A stretch of DNA of 64,000 nucleotides, from NCBI GenBank assembly GCA_037157565.1, contig JAZHRO010000012.1, forward strand, positions 62,301,501-62,365,500, written 5' to 3'. This DNA is from Thalassia testudinum. Its lineage: Eukaryota > Streptophyta > Magnoliopsida > Alismatales > Hydrocharitaceae. The translations under genes were made by a program, and so were the position numbers. Below the pieces are notes generated by a model. The model did not search any database and was not told where the DNA came from. It was given only the letters and a program-made list of their open reading frames with translations. This document shows, piece after piece, positions 10,222 through 23,546 of this stretch (positions are counted from its first letter, which is position 1; each line of letters opens with the position of its first letter).

Positions 10222-11739
10222 GGGAGCCCCTGTGTTATTTGTGAAGAAGAAGGATGGTACCCTACGTCTTTTTGTGTTGACTACAGACAGCTGAATAAGG
10301 TCACCATCAAGAACAGGTATCCGCTGCGGAGGATTGATGATCTGTTTGACCAGTTGCGAGGTGCCATGGTATTCTCCAAGATAGATCCGAGATTAGGCTA
10401 CCTCCAGTTGAGGATCAGGGAGATCAACATCTCCAAGACAGCTTTTCGCACCCGGTATGGACACTACGAGTTTTTAGTCATGTCATTTGGGCTGACCAAC
10501 GCCCCCACTGCCTTCGTGGATTTGATGAACCAGATGTTCAGACCGTATCTGGATCAATTTGTGGTGGTATTTATTGATGACGTGCTCGTTTACTCGCAGG
10601 ATCAGGTACAGCACAAACAACACTTACGGATGGTTCTGGACACTTTGAGACAGGCGGTGTGTCAAATACAGCAAGTGCGAGTTTTGGTTGAAGCAGGTGA
10701 CTTTCTTAGGCCATGTGATCTAAGGGGATGGTTTGGCTGTGGATCCAGCCAAGGTTGAGGCCATACTCAGGTGGGAGAGGCCACGTACAGTGACAGAGAT
10801 ACGCAGCTTCTTGGGACTAACGGGTTACAATCGGCGGTTTATCAGGGGTTTCTCGCATATTGCGCGTCCTATGACTCAGTTGACCCGGAAGGATGTGCCC
10901 TTTGCTTGGACAGACGCTTATGAGGCATGTTTCCAAGGGTTGAAGGAGAGGCTGACTTCGGCTCCTGTGCTTACCATCCCAGATGGCAGTGGCGATTTTG
11001 TGGCCTACATGGACTCCTCGTTGCAGGGGTTAGGGGGTGTGCTTATGTAGTGGGGTCATGTTGTCGCTTACGCTTCACAGCAACTAAAGCCCCATGAGCA
11101 TAGTTACCCTACCCATGGCTTAAAGCTGGCACCTATTGTCTTCGTGCTGAAGACATGGAGGCACTACCTTTACGGTGAGACTTTTGAGATTTTCACGGAT
11201 CATAAGAGCCTCAGGTACTTGTTTGATCAGAATGAGCTTAACATGAGACAAAGACGTTGGTTAGAGCTCCTGAAGGACTATGACTGCAGCATCTCTTACC
11301 ATACGGGGAAGGCCAACGTGGTGGCTAACGCCTTGAGCAGAAAGGCGTCTGCCCACTTGGCCAGTTTACAGGCACAGAGTTGGAGACTCATGGAGGAGTT
11401 GAGCAGTTGGCGACCCCTAGAGTTACAGGGTATTGTGGGGCAGTGACGGTGACACGGCAGACGAGACCAGAGCTGATAGGCCGCATCATCACAGGACAGA
11501 TGATAGATCCGTACCTGCAGTCGTTACGAGATAGAGTGCTGTCAGGGGACCCAGGAGACTTCTCTTCTACAGACGAGGTGCTGCGCATGAGGGGATATTT
11601 GTGCGTTCCCAGGGACGAGTTGTTGAGAGAGCTCCTGACTGAGGCGCACAGGTCCAGATTCACCATACATCCTAGGAACACGAAGATGTATCATGATCTG
11701 AAACATGACTTTTGGTGGAGAGGGATGAAGCAGGATGTA
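10222..11739 (+). pseudogene. Ty3/gypsy chromovirus pol fragment (RT, RNase H, start of integrase)
   Basis: The translated order is: RT entry ([18 protein letters not shown]), the RT core at about 10340-10620 with FGLTNAP and the catalytic FIDDVLVYS, RNase H at about 10900-11340 with [13 protein letters not shown] and ANALSRK, then the integrase zinc-binding start (HRSRFTIHP, YHDLKHDFWW) with its two His but no CC pair. It is broken by frameshifts near 10250, 10650 and 10730, a TAG near 11048 and a TGA near 11444. The first RNase H aspartate region reads YMDSS where YTDGS is found in the copy near 48510. Gag, protease, integrase core and chromodomain are absent. It is a deletion derivative, not an active element. 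Confidence 0.9.
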
Positions 11740-14279
11740 GGAGGGAGCGAGCGAGAGAGAGGCACCAAACGACGTGACTTTTGGTGCCCAAACCATAACC
11801 CCACTCCCTATATAAGACCCCTCTCCCCCCTTCCTCTCTTCTCCACTCCACCACCATCGCCTTCTTCCTCTCCACTGCCGTGAGAGGAACGAGCGAGAGA
11901 AAGGGAACGAGAGCGAGGAGCGAGTGGCGTGAAGAGAGGAGGAGGTTGAGCTCGCAGGTTCGTGGGAGCTTGCCGGAGGGTGCACGGCTGGAGCGGCGCG
12001 TGCAAGAGGAAGAGTGCATCGAGGGAGTCATCCCTAACTTCCTGCTGCAGCCGAAGCTACGAGAAGGAGTCACGGCTGCGCGCGACGAGAGGAGTGGGAG
12101 CTCACTCTAGTTCTGGGATTTTTCCCAGAATCAGACGTCTAGAGTGCCGTCCAGATGACGGGTTTGACGTCGGGTGACAACACCGAACGTCCGAAAGCAA
12201 GGTTTCGCGAAAGTATGTTTCTCTTGTGGTTACGGCCATGCAAGTCACATCGCAGAACCAATCTGTGTGGCTAAAAGTGGGAGATTTCATTTATTGCACG
12301 TAGGGACAGCTTTGGGAAGGCACGCAGCACGCCCTCCCACGCATTTTGGACGTTTGGACAGCTTAGCAGATGACCAAAAGCACTCCTAGACGGCTAGAGG
12401 AGAGGTCGGACATCTGAAGCTGAGTCCAGATGGTCAAGTGAGGGTTCTGAATGTCTGAGGTCGACACTGGAACTTGAGGTGAGACCCTAGTGACTTTTAA
12501 GATGTTTGGACCTTGTGCCAGATGTCTGATTTGGTTCTACAGTCCTATTTTTGACCCGTTTAGGATCCGTTTGGGATCCATTTTACGCAAACGAGATATC
12601 TATGGTTTCCTTGTGAGTTCCTCTACATGTTAGAAAGCCTTATATACTATTTTGAACGTTCCATTATGGTATGTTCCTTAGTATATGACTTCGATATGTT
12701 GCATGTTTGGAGCTTGCAGAGACATGTGAGTCTTCGCTCCGGCCCCCAGTACTCCTAAATTGTCTGGTAGAGTAGTTTTGCCCTGTTTTAATTATAAAAC
12801 ATAAATGCATGTATGAAATTAGATAACTAGAAACCTAGGATGTGGCATGAATCCTAGGATGAGAAATACTTGCACTGGTTGTATGCGTGTTTGAGATTGC
12901 AATCATAAATGAATGAATAGAATTGTAAACAATTGCCTGTTAATAAATACGAGCTGCCTGTGAAATATAAAACACCTGTGCTAGTTAAACAGTTACCTGC
13001 GATATTACTTGTATGTGTTAATTTGTGAAAATACAAGCTGCATGTGTATAATACAAGAATGGAACTGCGAATTATGAAACCTGGTATGGAATAATATGGT
13101 GAATATGAGCATGAACCCTATGAGGAATTAGGAGTAGAGCTCCTGTGGATGAATGGAAAGATCTGGAAATGTGAGTAGGAAGTGTGCTGGCCCTTGAGTA
13201 CGTGGTACCAAGGAGAGCAACTGTCCTCTATTTAGTGTAGAGCGGAGCTAGCCACCCTTGGGTTGGGACCTAGGGTTAGGATTGGCCACTCTACACCGAC
13301 TTCTATTGGGCCTCGCGTACACTGTATTGGGGAGAACTACTAGTGTAGGGAGAGAGCTAGCCACCCCACGGAACTGAGGGTTCAACTAGCCACCCTACAC
13401 CAACTTGTTAGGCTCATTGGGAAAATCGGGGTAGTCAGACGAGGGTGAGCTAACTGTAGAGGGGCTAGATCCCTATTTGGTTCTGAGGGGCTAGATCCCT
13501 GTTACTGAGAGGGCTAGGCCCTATACTGTTTCATGCTATACTTTGGGCATACCCACTAGTGGAAACGACTGACCGCGTGCTAGTGTAGGGTAGCTACCCG
13601 TACGCTTATCGCGCATGCCGTAATCACCGCTACGTTTATCCGTGACCTCGAGGTGGTTGACTGGGTGTAGGATTACCATGAGGGACTCTCCCGACCAAGA
13701 GAGCACCACGTGTGCCTTCTATTCTTCGGAAAAGACTGCAATCAAGATCATTCCCACGAGAAGCATACGAGATCAAGAAAGAGATCTAAAAGTAAACCAA
13801 TAGGTGAAAAGAAATGACTTAAGATAAAATAATTGGAAATGATAAATTTACCTGTTAGCCTTTACTGCTTTAGTTAATTTAGTTACCACTTTACTCAACG
13901 TTCACTGACTCCGTTTACTCATAACCCTTTTCAGGTCTAAGAGTTGAGCAGCTCGAGTTATCGACTGCAGAGGACGCTGGGCCCAGTCGAGTCCAGCAAT
14001 AGTTTTTACTGTTGTACTTTCTTTTGTTAGTGAGTTCAGACTTTGTTACTGTTACTATTTTGTACTTTTGTTCTACTTACTGTTGTGGTGGTGATATATA
14101 CTGTTAGCAGCTTTTACTTTTTTTACTGCTTGTACTCTTTTACTATTAGTTACTTTGCATAGTGCATGTGGTTTATTTTCCTATTTTTCGGTTATTTCTT
14201 GTTGGACGACTAGGTCATGGGATTAGTCAAGTCGAGCCAGTCTCGTGTCCTGTAAGGATTTGGGAATCGAGTCGTAACA
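11740..14279 (+). mobile_element. Second chromovirus LTR, plus strand (U3 replaced)
   Basis: From about 11795 it matches the LTR at 9766, including the TATA box at 11808-11816. It then continues through LTR leader sequence with subrepeats of GCTAGCCACCC and GGGGCTAGATCCC to the end GAGTCGTAACA at 14279. Bases 11740-11794 are not LTR U3; they include GTGACTTTTGGTG, a near-copy of pol sequence at 11706, suggesting template switching at the junction. A 29-bp near-duplicate of the LTR end follows at 14280-14308. Small ORFs here are not genes. Confidence 0.75.
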
Positions 14280-14376
14280 TGTAGGGATCCGAGAATCGGG
14301 TCGTAGCAATGATGGATGGGTGACGTTTATTTGCTCCATGGTGATGTTAAATAAACATGGTTGTAGGCTTATTTTC

Positions 14377-17300
14377 TGTTACGAGTCGAATTTGACTCCA
14401 CGTGGAATTCAAGTTGGATCGTCTTGATTAACCTAAGATTTAGTCGTTCATTGAGAAATATATCAAAATGTCGATCATTCCACACATGCAACATAGTTAG
14501 AACATTAATTGAAAGACAGAAAGATGAACGGTAGATTGTAATCATAAACAGCATTACAAGAGAGTAACAAAGTTCTTAACATAGCCATTACAACCACAAT
14601 GAAAAGATAAAAAATAGAACTACTAGTCTCAGGCATAGATACTCACGGTAACAGAAGGAAATAAGTTACGTTACAGCAGAAATGGAAAGGAAAACCCACT
14701 AAGGCGGGACTCGACTAGTCCAACACCCTCTGCAGTAATGGATACTGACTGTTCACATCCCTGACTTGAACACAAGTGGTAGCCGTCGACAAAAAGCTGA
14801 GTAGAGTGGCAAGCATAACATCAACTAATGCAATTCAATTTAAAAGCAGTAAACAATTCAGGCAATTACACAATTCCATATTTTGTTTCCATCTCTAGGT
14901 ATTACCTGCTTAGTGTTTCAAATATTCTAACAAAGGATCCTATTATCTCATGGTCCACATGTTCCTTAACGGAATGATCTTGCTACAGTTTTTCTCATGA
15001 TGCAAAACATGCATGTGGTACTCTCCTAGCCGAGAGAACACCCCATGTTTATCCTACACCCGTTTACCACCCAGAGGTCACAGTCGCGATGTAGCGGTAA
15101 CTACAGAACGCACGATAAACGCATGAGAAGCTACCCCGCACTAGCACGCGGTTAGTCATTTCCGCTAACGGATACACTTTAAGTCGTACAGTACGGAACA
15201 GAATAGAGGATGTGGCCCTCACTAATCTGCGTTCCTTCGCCCGACTATCCTGATTGATCCCGTGGGTCTAATAGGAGTCAATGTAGGGAGGCCATTCCTT
15301 CCCTGGATCTCAATCTAAGGGAAGGTTAACTCTCTTCCTACATAAGGGGTGAATAGTTCTCCCCGGTACGTGCATACACGAGGGCCAGATATTCTAACAA
15401 AGGATCCTATTATCTCATGGTCCACATGTTCCTTAATGGAATGATCTTGCTACAGTTTTTCTCATGATGCAAAACATGCATGTGGTACTCTCCTAGCCGA
15501 GAGAACACCCCATGTTTATCCTACACCCGTTTACCACCCAGAGGTCACAGTCGCGATGTAGCGGTAACTACAGAACGCACGATAAACGCATGAGAAGCTA
15601 CCCCACACTAGCACGCGGTTAGTCATTTCCACTAACGGATACACTTTAAGTCGTAAAGTACGGAACAGAATAGAGGATGTGGCCCTCACTAATCTGCGTT
15701 CCTTCGCCCGACTATCCTGATTGATCCCGTGGGTCTAATAGGAGTCAATGTAGGGAGGCCATTCCTTCCCTGGATCTCAATCTAAGGGAAGGTTAACTCT
15801 CTTCCTACACAAGGGGTGAATAGTTCTCCCCGGTACGTGCATACACGAGGGCCAGCTCACCCCCACATTAGGCTAAATCAATCCATCAATATCCAAGTTT
15901 CATACCACGACAAGTAAATTATATTTTTAATTGTCACTAAGGGTGTTCATAATCCCATAAATTATGTTCAAGCATCAAAGATTTCATGCGTCATAAGTCA
16001 CAATTAGCATTTAGCATGGATTAAATGATTTGTTGCGTCATCATAAACCTTACTCCTAATCATTAGGCTTAACATTTCTCCACGTCAAACATTAATTAAG
16101 CACGCATGTAACTCAAGTGCAGAATTTATCCTTTTTAAACTTAGGATATGCATGTATGTGAATACTCTTGGAAGTCTAAGCAAACATCTATTTCATTCTT
16201 TAGGCACATTCATAAAAATCTAAGTACTTGATTAATTCATTACTTGCAGCACTCATTTAATAAAAACTAAAACACATCGGGATGGAGAGGACAACGCTAC
16301 CTAGAGGTACGGGAGATATGAGGGCATGCGAAACTGATCCTAACGCCTCCGTAGGTCCCGCAAGTACCATGGACTCACGGCCTACGCTAATTCAATGGTC
16401 AAACGGAGCATCAAGCACATTGACCAACATTTCAGTATGCTAAAACAGTTCCAAAAGAGTGTAGGAATAATTCCAAAATGTGGGAAATCTCAAGAGCTTT
16501 CCAACAACACCTTACTTGTGAGATTCAAAGACTGAACGGGCCCCGAACCGGCCTCAGAAAGGTCCTGGTTCACTTGAATCGAACCAGGCAGGTTTGGGTC
16601 TGGCTGGACCAGCCGCCTGTCTGCAGGCGACGGCGCACCTCTCACCACGATCAATGTCCGTAGTATGTCTCGGACGTCTTAAACTCTCACAGAAGCCCTC
16701 CTAGCACCTTCGCCCCTCCCCCAACGTTTGGTGTGCGCTCTCGTCGTCCGTGCAGCTCTCTGGACATCCACACAACCTCCCGGATGTCTGATACGCACCT
16801 CGAAATCCGCCTATGCGCGGCTCCCCACGTGAGTTCTCGAACACTGCACGACCCGCACGCAGTGGCCCCACGACCTCGCGTCGCATGCTGCTGATGCACA
16901 CATCGCGTCTGCCTAGCTGCAAGTGCCCGCACCATCTCCTCACGACGCGTGGTGTCGCCCTTCTCTCTCTTCCTGCACACAGCGCCTCTCACGAAAACTC
17001 CCGCCCGTGCATCTCACACAGTGCGCTTGCCACGCCTCGCACCGTGCACTTGCCTACTGAGCCGCTCTCCCTCGCAAACCGCACACGCATGCTTCGGCTG
17101 CTACACCCAACATCTCTCTCCCTCTCTCTCACTGGGGAAGAAGCGTCGCCAAAGTTGGAAATGAGGAAAAGAGGTAAAGGAGAGGGTGTGGCTATCGAGG
17201 AAGGGGGGTTTTATGGGGGGTTTTAGGGGTAGGTTTTTAGGGTCGTTCGAGGTGAGTTTTTGATCTCGTGGGTCCATAAAAATTGCAATTCCACCTTCGC

Positions 17301-17384
17301 ATTTCCTCTGATTACATATGAAAATTTTCAAAAATCACCCCAAGGAAAAATAAGCATTCCCTCCGACGATCCCAGGTCATTTCA
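14377..17384 (-). mobile_element. Solo chromovirus LTR, minus strand
   Basis: On the minus strand it starts TGAAATGACCTGGGATCG (17384) and ends ACTCGTAACA (14377). It is a diverged relative of the LTRs at 11740 and 44114, sharing the ACTCTCCTAGCCGAGAG region and the AC-rich tract near 15040-15140. A degenerate TATA (ATAAAAC, about 17210-17216) lies at the conserved place. Flanks read TTTTC on the left and TTTCC on the right, a likely five-base duplication with one mismatch. No internal region accompanies it. It is 3008 bp including a 467-bp duplication. Confidence 0.75.
14922..15855 (-). repeat. 467-bp tandem duplication inside the solo LTR
   Basis: Unit 1 is 14922-15388 and unit 2 is 15389-15855, head to tail, with only about five to seven single-base differences (for example TTAACGG/TTAATGG, CCCCGCAC/CCCCACAC, CATAAG/CACAAG). 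Other LTRs of the family have one copy of this segment, so the duplication happened in this copy and is much younger than the LTR's divergence from its relatives. Confidence 0.95.
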
Positions 17385-20300
17385 TTTCCTATAGTGATCG
17401 GATGGTAGGTTTTAGATATCTGACTTCTACCTCCCTACTTTCTTCTTACAGGTCTCTCACAGGAGCTTGCTACAATAAGCCTTCTTAAAGAATAGTTTCT
17501 CTACTTGGACTTTCCATCAATGGACGAACTACCCTAGATCCTGGAATCTACTGCATGGCAACTTCTATCTGATTTTTTGGCTTTTTGTAACTGGCCATCA
17601 AAAGGTTGATAAGAGTTGCTAGGCCTCTTTATTAGCATGTAAAGGTCATGGGTTCGTACCTTTCCAAAAGAGGGGCCTGTAAATTATAAACTCTTCCATT
17701 GCATACCCGCTGTTGGATGCCCCTACTAGTTCTGCGAAATCTCATGACAACCTAACTGGGCCTTTCTGGTTCTTAAATAGTTATAGTAGACGGGAAATTA
17801 CCTTTTAATATTATCTGAAATGTTGTATTTATAATAGACGTATATAGTTACAACCCCGGTTGCTTGACCAAGGCATCTCTTTCTTTGCTTTATTTCTGCT
17901 AATAAGCCCATTATTTCTATTTACACGAATATAAAATAATAAATCCTCATTTTTATTGTTTTCTACAAAGTATTAAGAAATCAAGCTTTATGCAATTTGT
18001 TTTATATTCTGACCATCTACTTCGATGGCATGAGTGTATACTCTAAGTGAAAAGTATTCGAATATTAGGCTTTACATCTCTGACCATGGAAAAATATTCA
18101 TAGGGAAATTAGTAATCTATTTCTCAAACAATTATCAAATGCAATAATCGGAGATAAGCGCGAATCAGGATTCCAACTTGATATACTGGACCTATTGATA
18201 CAAAAGCTCCACTTACGTTCCCTTATAAATTGTCCATGATATGTCTCCTTGTTTATTGATCCTGCTAGTTTCTTAATGTTATTGGCAATCTTTGATGCAA
18301 GCTTTCTAGAAAAGGTTTTCTTGACTCTGGCTTCTAAACTTTTTATATGTTTTCTAAAATTAATCATACCGATATCAAATCTAAGAAAGTTCAGTTTATA
18401 TATAACTTGGAAAGATGTTAAAGTCAACTCGCCAGGGTAAAAATCCTAAGTTAACATGTTTCTGAAGTAAAGTTGTGCAAGAAAATAAAATGAGAATAAA
18501 CGGGGATCTTATTTCGGTTGCAATGAAAAAGAAGAAAAAATAAGGAGAAGATTTTTACTATTGTGGCTTACATGTGGTTTTGTGTAGAGAAGGAAATTGA
18601 ATGTTTAAGCTACCTCCAAATTTGTATTTTTCAAGAAAATTTAAGTGTATTAGAAGGCAAAAAGGTACTAAAATCTGATATAGTTGTTTGGATGTAACTA
18701 TAGTGTGATTAATTTGGAACAAAATATAACTTTTGGAATGGCTTAAAAGGCTGCTTGAAAAGCTTCACGTGTTATAAGCAACCTTGGATGGGTTTTAGAA
18801 AATCAAAAAGTAAGTAAATGTATGTTGTATTGTGATTTGCAATATATAAAGTGAGAATGATGATTTTAATTAATGTATTTTAATTTTTTACTAGTGAAAA
18901 TTATTTTTTATAAATAAAAAAATTAATTTATAAGTAAAAAATTATTTTTTATAGGTGAAAAACTACGTTTAAGTAAAAAATTATTTATCACTAAGAGAAA
19001 GTTAAAATACATCGGTGTATTTTTATTTTCAAATGATGTATTTTAATTTTCAATTTGTATAATTTAACTTTTCACTGGTTGAAATCTATTTTTAATCGTT
19101 GTGTTTTCATTTGCTTAATTTTTAATTAATTGATTTTTATTTTCAAACAATTAATTTTAATTACATATTGTAAAATATATTATAACATATATTTCTATAC
19201 TTGTGTCCCTTTATAAATGTTATTGTAAAATGGTGGAGAACTAATAATTGATAGGAAACATATCTATGGTAGAAGGAAAATTAATTAACCTTCAAAGAAG
19301 TGTCTGTTTTATAAAATGGCAAATATGGTAGATATGATGAATTCTTTCTACACTTCAGTGGCGTAAAATACATTTGTTAGCTAAATACCAACCTCGGCGA
19401 TGGAGGTTATCAAGGCCAAGTAATTTTCTCTCGAAAAGAGGACCGAAAAGTAAAAAAAGAAGAAACAAACTCTTTGATGAATATATTTATTCCCAATCAA
19501 TTACTTGGAATAAGGGAATTTCTGGACTCCAAGAGCAAGAATTTGGTAAGTTAGATTTTAGAAAGCTGAATATTATTGATGAAGTTGTGAGCTACGTTAA
19601 CTTATTGAATTTGCAAGTTTACATAATTCAATAATTGTTTCGACCAATTATATAGCATGGATTACAATAGAGGCGTAATCAAAATTTTAGCTCGCGGAGG
19701 GGAACCCAAAAGAGGTTATAGTTATCTTAAAGTTAAAGGGAGTGAACATGATTATAAAGGACTACACATAAATTTTGTGGCATAAAATTCTTACGAGAAG
19801 TATACAGGTTTGGGAGCCACTATCCGTACTTGACCCCTCTTGACACCATGTCTGGATATATTGTTACAAGTGTTTTCTTTCTTTACCGTTGCATTAAAAT
19901 TTTTATTGATTTAAAATCTTTAAAAAATTTAATTAATTGGAATAGCGGTGCATGGTATCCACTTGGGTTCTACCAGGGTGAAGCACTATGGCCGATATGG
20001 TCGAACATTAAAGATAGATGGTAATTGATATCTAAATTTTGAGAAAATATATAAAAATATATCAAATATCTTGCAATATGCAAAGTATAATATCCTTTCA
20101 AAAATATGTAGAGTATAATATATCGATGTAAAATAATTTTATAATAATATAAAATGATTTGAAATATATCATTGTCAAATTTTTTTATACCTTCTTACAT
20201 TATAAAATGAATCAATTTTTAAATTTTTATATCTACATCCATAAATCGTCCCAACATGGGCTTGGATTGGAATAAGCAGCCACCGTGCCAAGAATGTGGC

Positions 20301-22005
20301 TAACCCCTCAGCAGATTTTGGTGGCCACGACTCACGTAGCATGCAGTTTCTGTCCTACTCACTCTCCCAGACGTCAAAATCTATGCTTCGGATTAGCCCT
20401 TAAACGGAGGCTCCGTATGGTCAACATCATCTATTACCGTTGGCCTAATATTCCATTTAAGGTCATATCAACGGGCTTTAGTAACCCGCCCACTCTGACT
20501 GGCGACGTTCATCCCTCATGCCGTTGTTGCTCCACGTATATCGAGCTTTGACCAAGCAAAGCCACCAACCACCTCACATCCATCGGCATCATGGGCCAAC
20601 CGACTTCCCCGCGGTGCGCACCATAAACCTGCGACGAAGAAAAACCACGTCGATACCCTTCATCGTAACCTGTTTAGCAAACATGGAGCAGAGTCGCAAT
20701 CGACGTTACCTGTATATTTGAATAACGAAGACAAATTAATATTTAAAGTTCCAAGTAAAGATTATAAAGAAGAAAACCACTCATATTCCACGTGGTAAAT
20801 TACTCAAATTGATCGACTGTCAGAGTGACTTGTCTACCATTCTTTATATGCTAAGCTTAAGTTACGAGTTGGTATCTAATTTGTGGAAGGTTAACCTCTT
20901 ATGCTTTATTTTTGAAAAATAATATTTTAGAAATTAAATCAGCCATCAAATTCATGGTGTGAATGAATTTTTAATAACCCAATCAGAGGTTTGGTTTAAA
21001 TTGATTAAATCGATGGATGACATTATCATCCGTAAAAGTTGCAAAAAAAATCAAATTGTATATTTTTTTTTTGTCAAAATATAATAAAAAGAATGATGTG
21101 ATTTATTTTGTCATATATGATATTGTTAATGCGGTCTCTACTTAATATTTAATGTAAAGAAATAAAAAAATTAAATATTTGTTATATAGTGAGTTCTACC
21201 GTATTAAAAAAAGTTACCACGTCATTTTGAATTAGAATGTATAGGTGATAAATAACATTATATCGTTGATATATCATTTTACATCGATGATCGAACCTCC
21301 TAAGTAATCGAAGTATCCGACTCAAACAGTTTAAGCAATCACACTGAGACAGAAGGATTGATAACATGATTCCACAACAAAAAGGTGTACATTTAGGGGG
21401 AAGGCGATGCTCCCAAATATGCACTAGTAAAAAAAAATAATACAATCTCTCTTTTTCTCTCGAATTGCCCTAAAGAGGGCCTCAAGGGTTTCTCTTAACT
21501 ATTTATAGTACTGGAATCAATCATTTTGAGAGATATTCTGACTGGATACGTCCGTTGTAAGGATATATATGTTGTTAAGTTATTAATTGCGACAGTCATG
21601 TCATCATTTATTGATGGCATAGTTGCTTTAGACTTTTTTCGCCGTCTTCCGTTTACTAGTTGGTGCCATATCCTTAAGTGGGTCGGGTCCCCCGAACTCG
21701 CCTATATCCAAGCCTTTCTGAGTGTAGGCAGGTCGAATCCCCTTTGTTGGGCTTTTCGCAGAATTTTAAGTCGGAGGACACTTTTGCCCCTCATCATCCG
21801 GTGATAAATTATTCTAAAATGATTTTGTACGGTGCAATTTCATTTTGCATTAATACAAAATTATTCAAAGGTGATTTTGTGGTTTTGTACTGGTGCAAGG
21901 TGGTTTTGTACCGGTGCAAAGTGGTTTTGCACTTGTACATGGTGATTTTGACTTATGGGTTTAAGATTTAAATTTAGGATTTAGGGTTTAAGTTTATAAA
22001 AATTG
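17385..22005. other. Intergenic AT-rich DNA, no gene recognised
   Basis: About 4.6 kb has no recognisable protein or RNA gene. Frames such as 19374-19634 (86 codons, Lys/Arg-rich) and 21526-21804 (92 codons) lack family motifs and have the base composition of the surroundings. Low-complexity A/T runs are frequent near 18850-19180 and 20030-20240. GGTTCGTACC near 17654 resembles a pol III B box, but I find no A box at the right spacing. Confidence 0.4.
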
Positions 22006-22153
22006 ATTTCACCTATGAGAAGCGATTTTTTACTTAAAAAGTGATTTTTCACCTTAAAGTTTAGAGTTTAGTATTTAGTGTTTAGGGTAAACCCTAAACC
22101 CTAAAGTTAAAATTTACTTTTCAAGTAAAAAATTACTTGTCATAGGTGAAAAA
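22006..22153. repeat. Inverted repeat with telomere-like core
   Basis: Arms at 22006-22047 and 22111-22153 are imperfect reverse complements, both containing TTTCACCTATGA then ATTTTTTACTT. The loop holds TTTAGGGTAAACCCTAAACC, plant telomere heptamers in opposite orientations. It could be the core of a small fold-back transposon; no target duplication was found. Confidence 0.6.
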
Positions 22154-22475
22154 ACATTTGGAATTTAATTTACACTGGTACAAAATTATTTCAAAGGTAA
22201 TATGGTGATCTTGCACCAGCGAAAAGTAATTCTAAAGGTGATTTAAATGGTTTGTATATGTATAAAAGTAAATTTTTATTGATTTCAATAATAATAGATC
22301 CCACTATATCTAAATATTTTTTTTACATAAAACGAAGATGCATTAAGTGAAGATCACATTTATAACTTTCTACGTCACTTTTAAGTTAATTTTATATTTT
22401 CCAACCTACATCCATATTTTTTTTATTTGATTTGCATTGATATTATCAAATCAAGTCGTGGATCGAAATTTTGTT

Positions 22476-22501
22476 TATATATATATATATATATATATAT
22501 A
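22476..22501. repeat. (TA)n microsatellite
   Basis: An uninterrupted TA dinucleotide run of about 26 bp. Confidence 0.95.
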
Positions 22502-23438
22502 GTTTAATTATATGATAAAGAGTTTAAGGAAGAGGTAAGATTTTGGAATTGCAGGTCATACTATTGAAGAATGCAAAGGGAGGAGCAAGAGCAACGTGAT
22601 GGTAGAATCGATGGTGATGGAGGTTGAGTTGGTGCCGATGATGGTTAATTAGAATGGTCTCGGGAGGTTAGGAAGCACGGAGTCAAGCATGGGGAGCCAA
22701 GAGGGAGATTTGAGTTAAAAGGGTTACGGAGGACTTCTCACTTTCTTTCCACTCAGGAGGTTAAGAAGGAAGGAGTAAAGCATCAGGAGTCAAGAAGGAG
22801 ATTTGATTTAAAGGGTTACGGAGAACTTCTGCCTTTCTTTCCAAGACAAGATTAAATAAACGTTCAATCGGTGGCCCAATTTGACCGGTTTGATGGGTAG
22901 ATTCAGTTTTTTCCGATTCACTTCAGTTTCGATTTTTATTCAAAAAAAAATCAACTAGTTCACTTGATTTCTCATCGATTCAGTTTAATTTTTAAAATAC
23001 CTGATTAAAGTAAAATCAACGTGCATTTTTATTCACGAAAAGCAGGGCAAACTCATAGGTTAATACGTGATGTTCAACTAAAAGGACGGTTAACCACCTC
23101 GAGGAAGAACACCATCATATTTAACTAAAATTCTGAAGGTGGCATGAAAGTATAACACTATCACATGAACTATATTTCTTGCAATCACTATTACTTGACA
23201 AATTTTTGCTTTCCATCGAGAAGTGGGCTTCCATGTAGGCCCAAAGAGGCCGGGCCGGTTTTCCTTAAAGCCGGTGGGCTCAAATTCTAGCAAATGATTT
23301 GACCGACGGACCCAAATGTGATCTGTGGACGTCATGTAATGTACCGACACATAAACATAAAAAAAGACAGACATCATGCTTTGACGTCAGGCCCCTTACA
23401 CTGTTTGAAAGGGAGTGGCCATGAATGGCTTAAGGGAA

Positions 23439-23546
23439 GGGAAAGGTTATGACGATGGATTGATATCTACTCATCCATCGATCGAATGAATGGTGCAAGG
23501 GAAAGGTGATGACGATGGATTGATATCTACACATCCATCGATCGAT
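23439..23546. repeat. 60-bp tandem repeat, about 1.8 copies
   Basis: GGGAAAGGTTATGACGATGG recurs 60 bp later as GGGAAAGGTGATGACGATGG, followed in both by GATATCTAC and CATCCATCGATCGA. Each unit also holds the partial palindrome GATGGAT/ATCCATC. Confidence 0.85.

Noticed and set aside
17640..17670. tRNA or SINE promoter (GGTTCGTACC)
   Set aside because: A B-box-like string only; no A box at the expected spacing, no cloverleaf, no poly(A) or T-run end that would define a SINE.
19374..20024. Organelle-derived gene fragment
   Set aside because: The 86-codon frame and following sequence briefly resembled ribosomal-protein text, but I could not match any plastid or mitochondrial gene motif.
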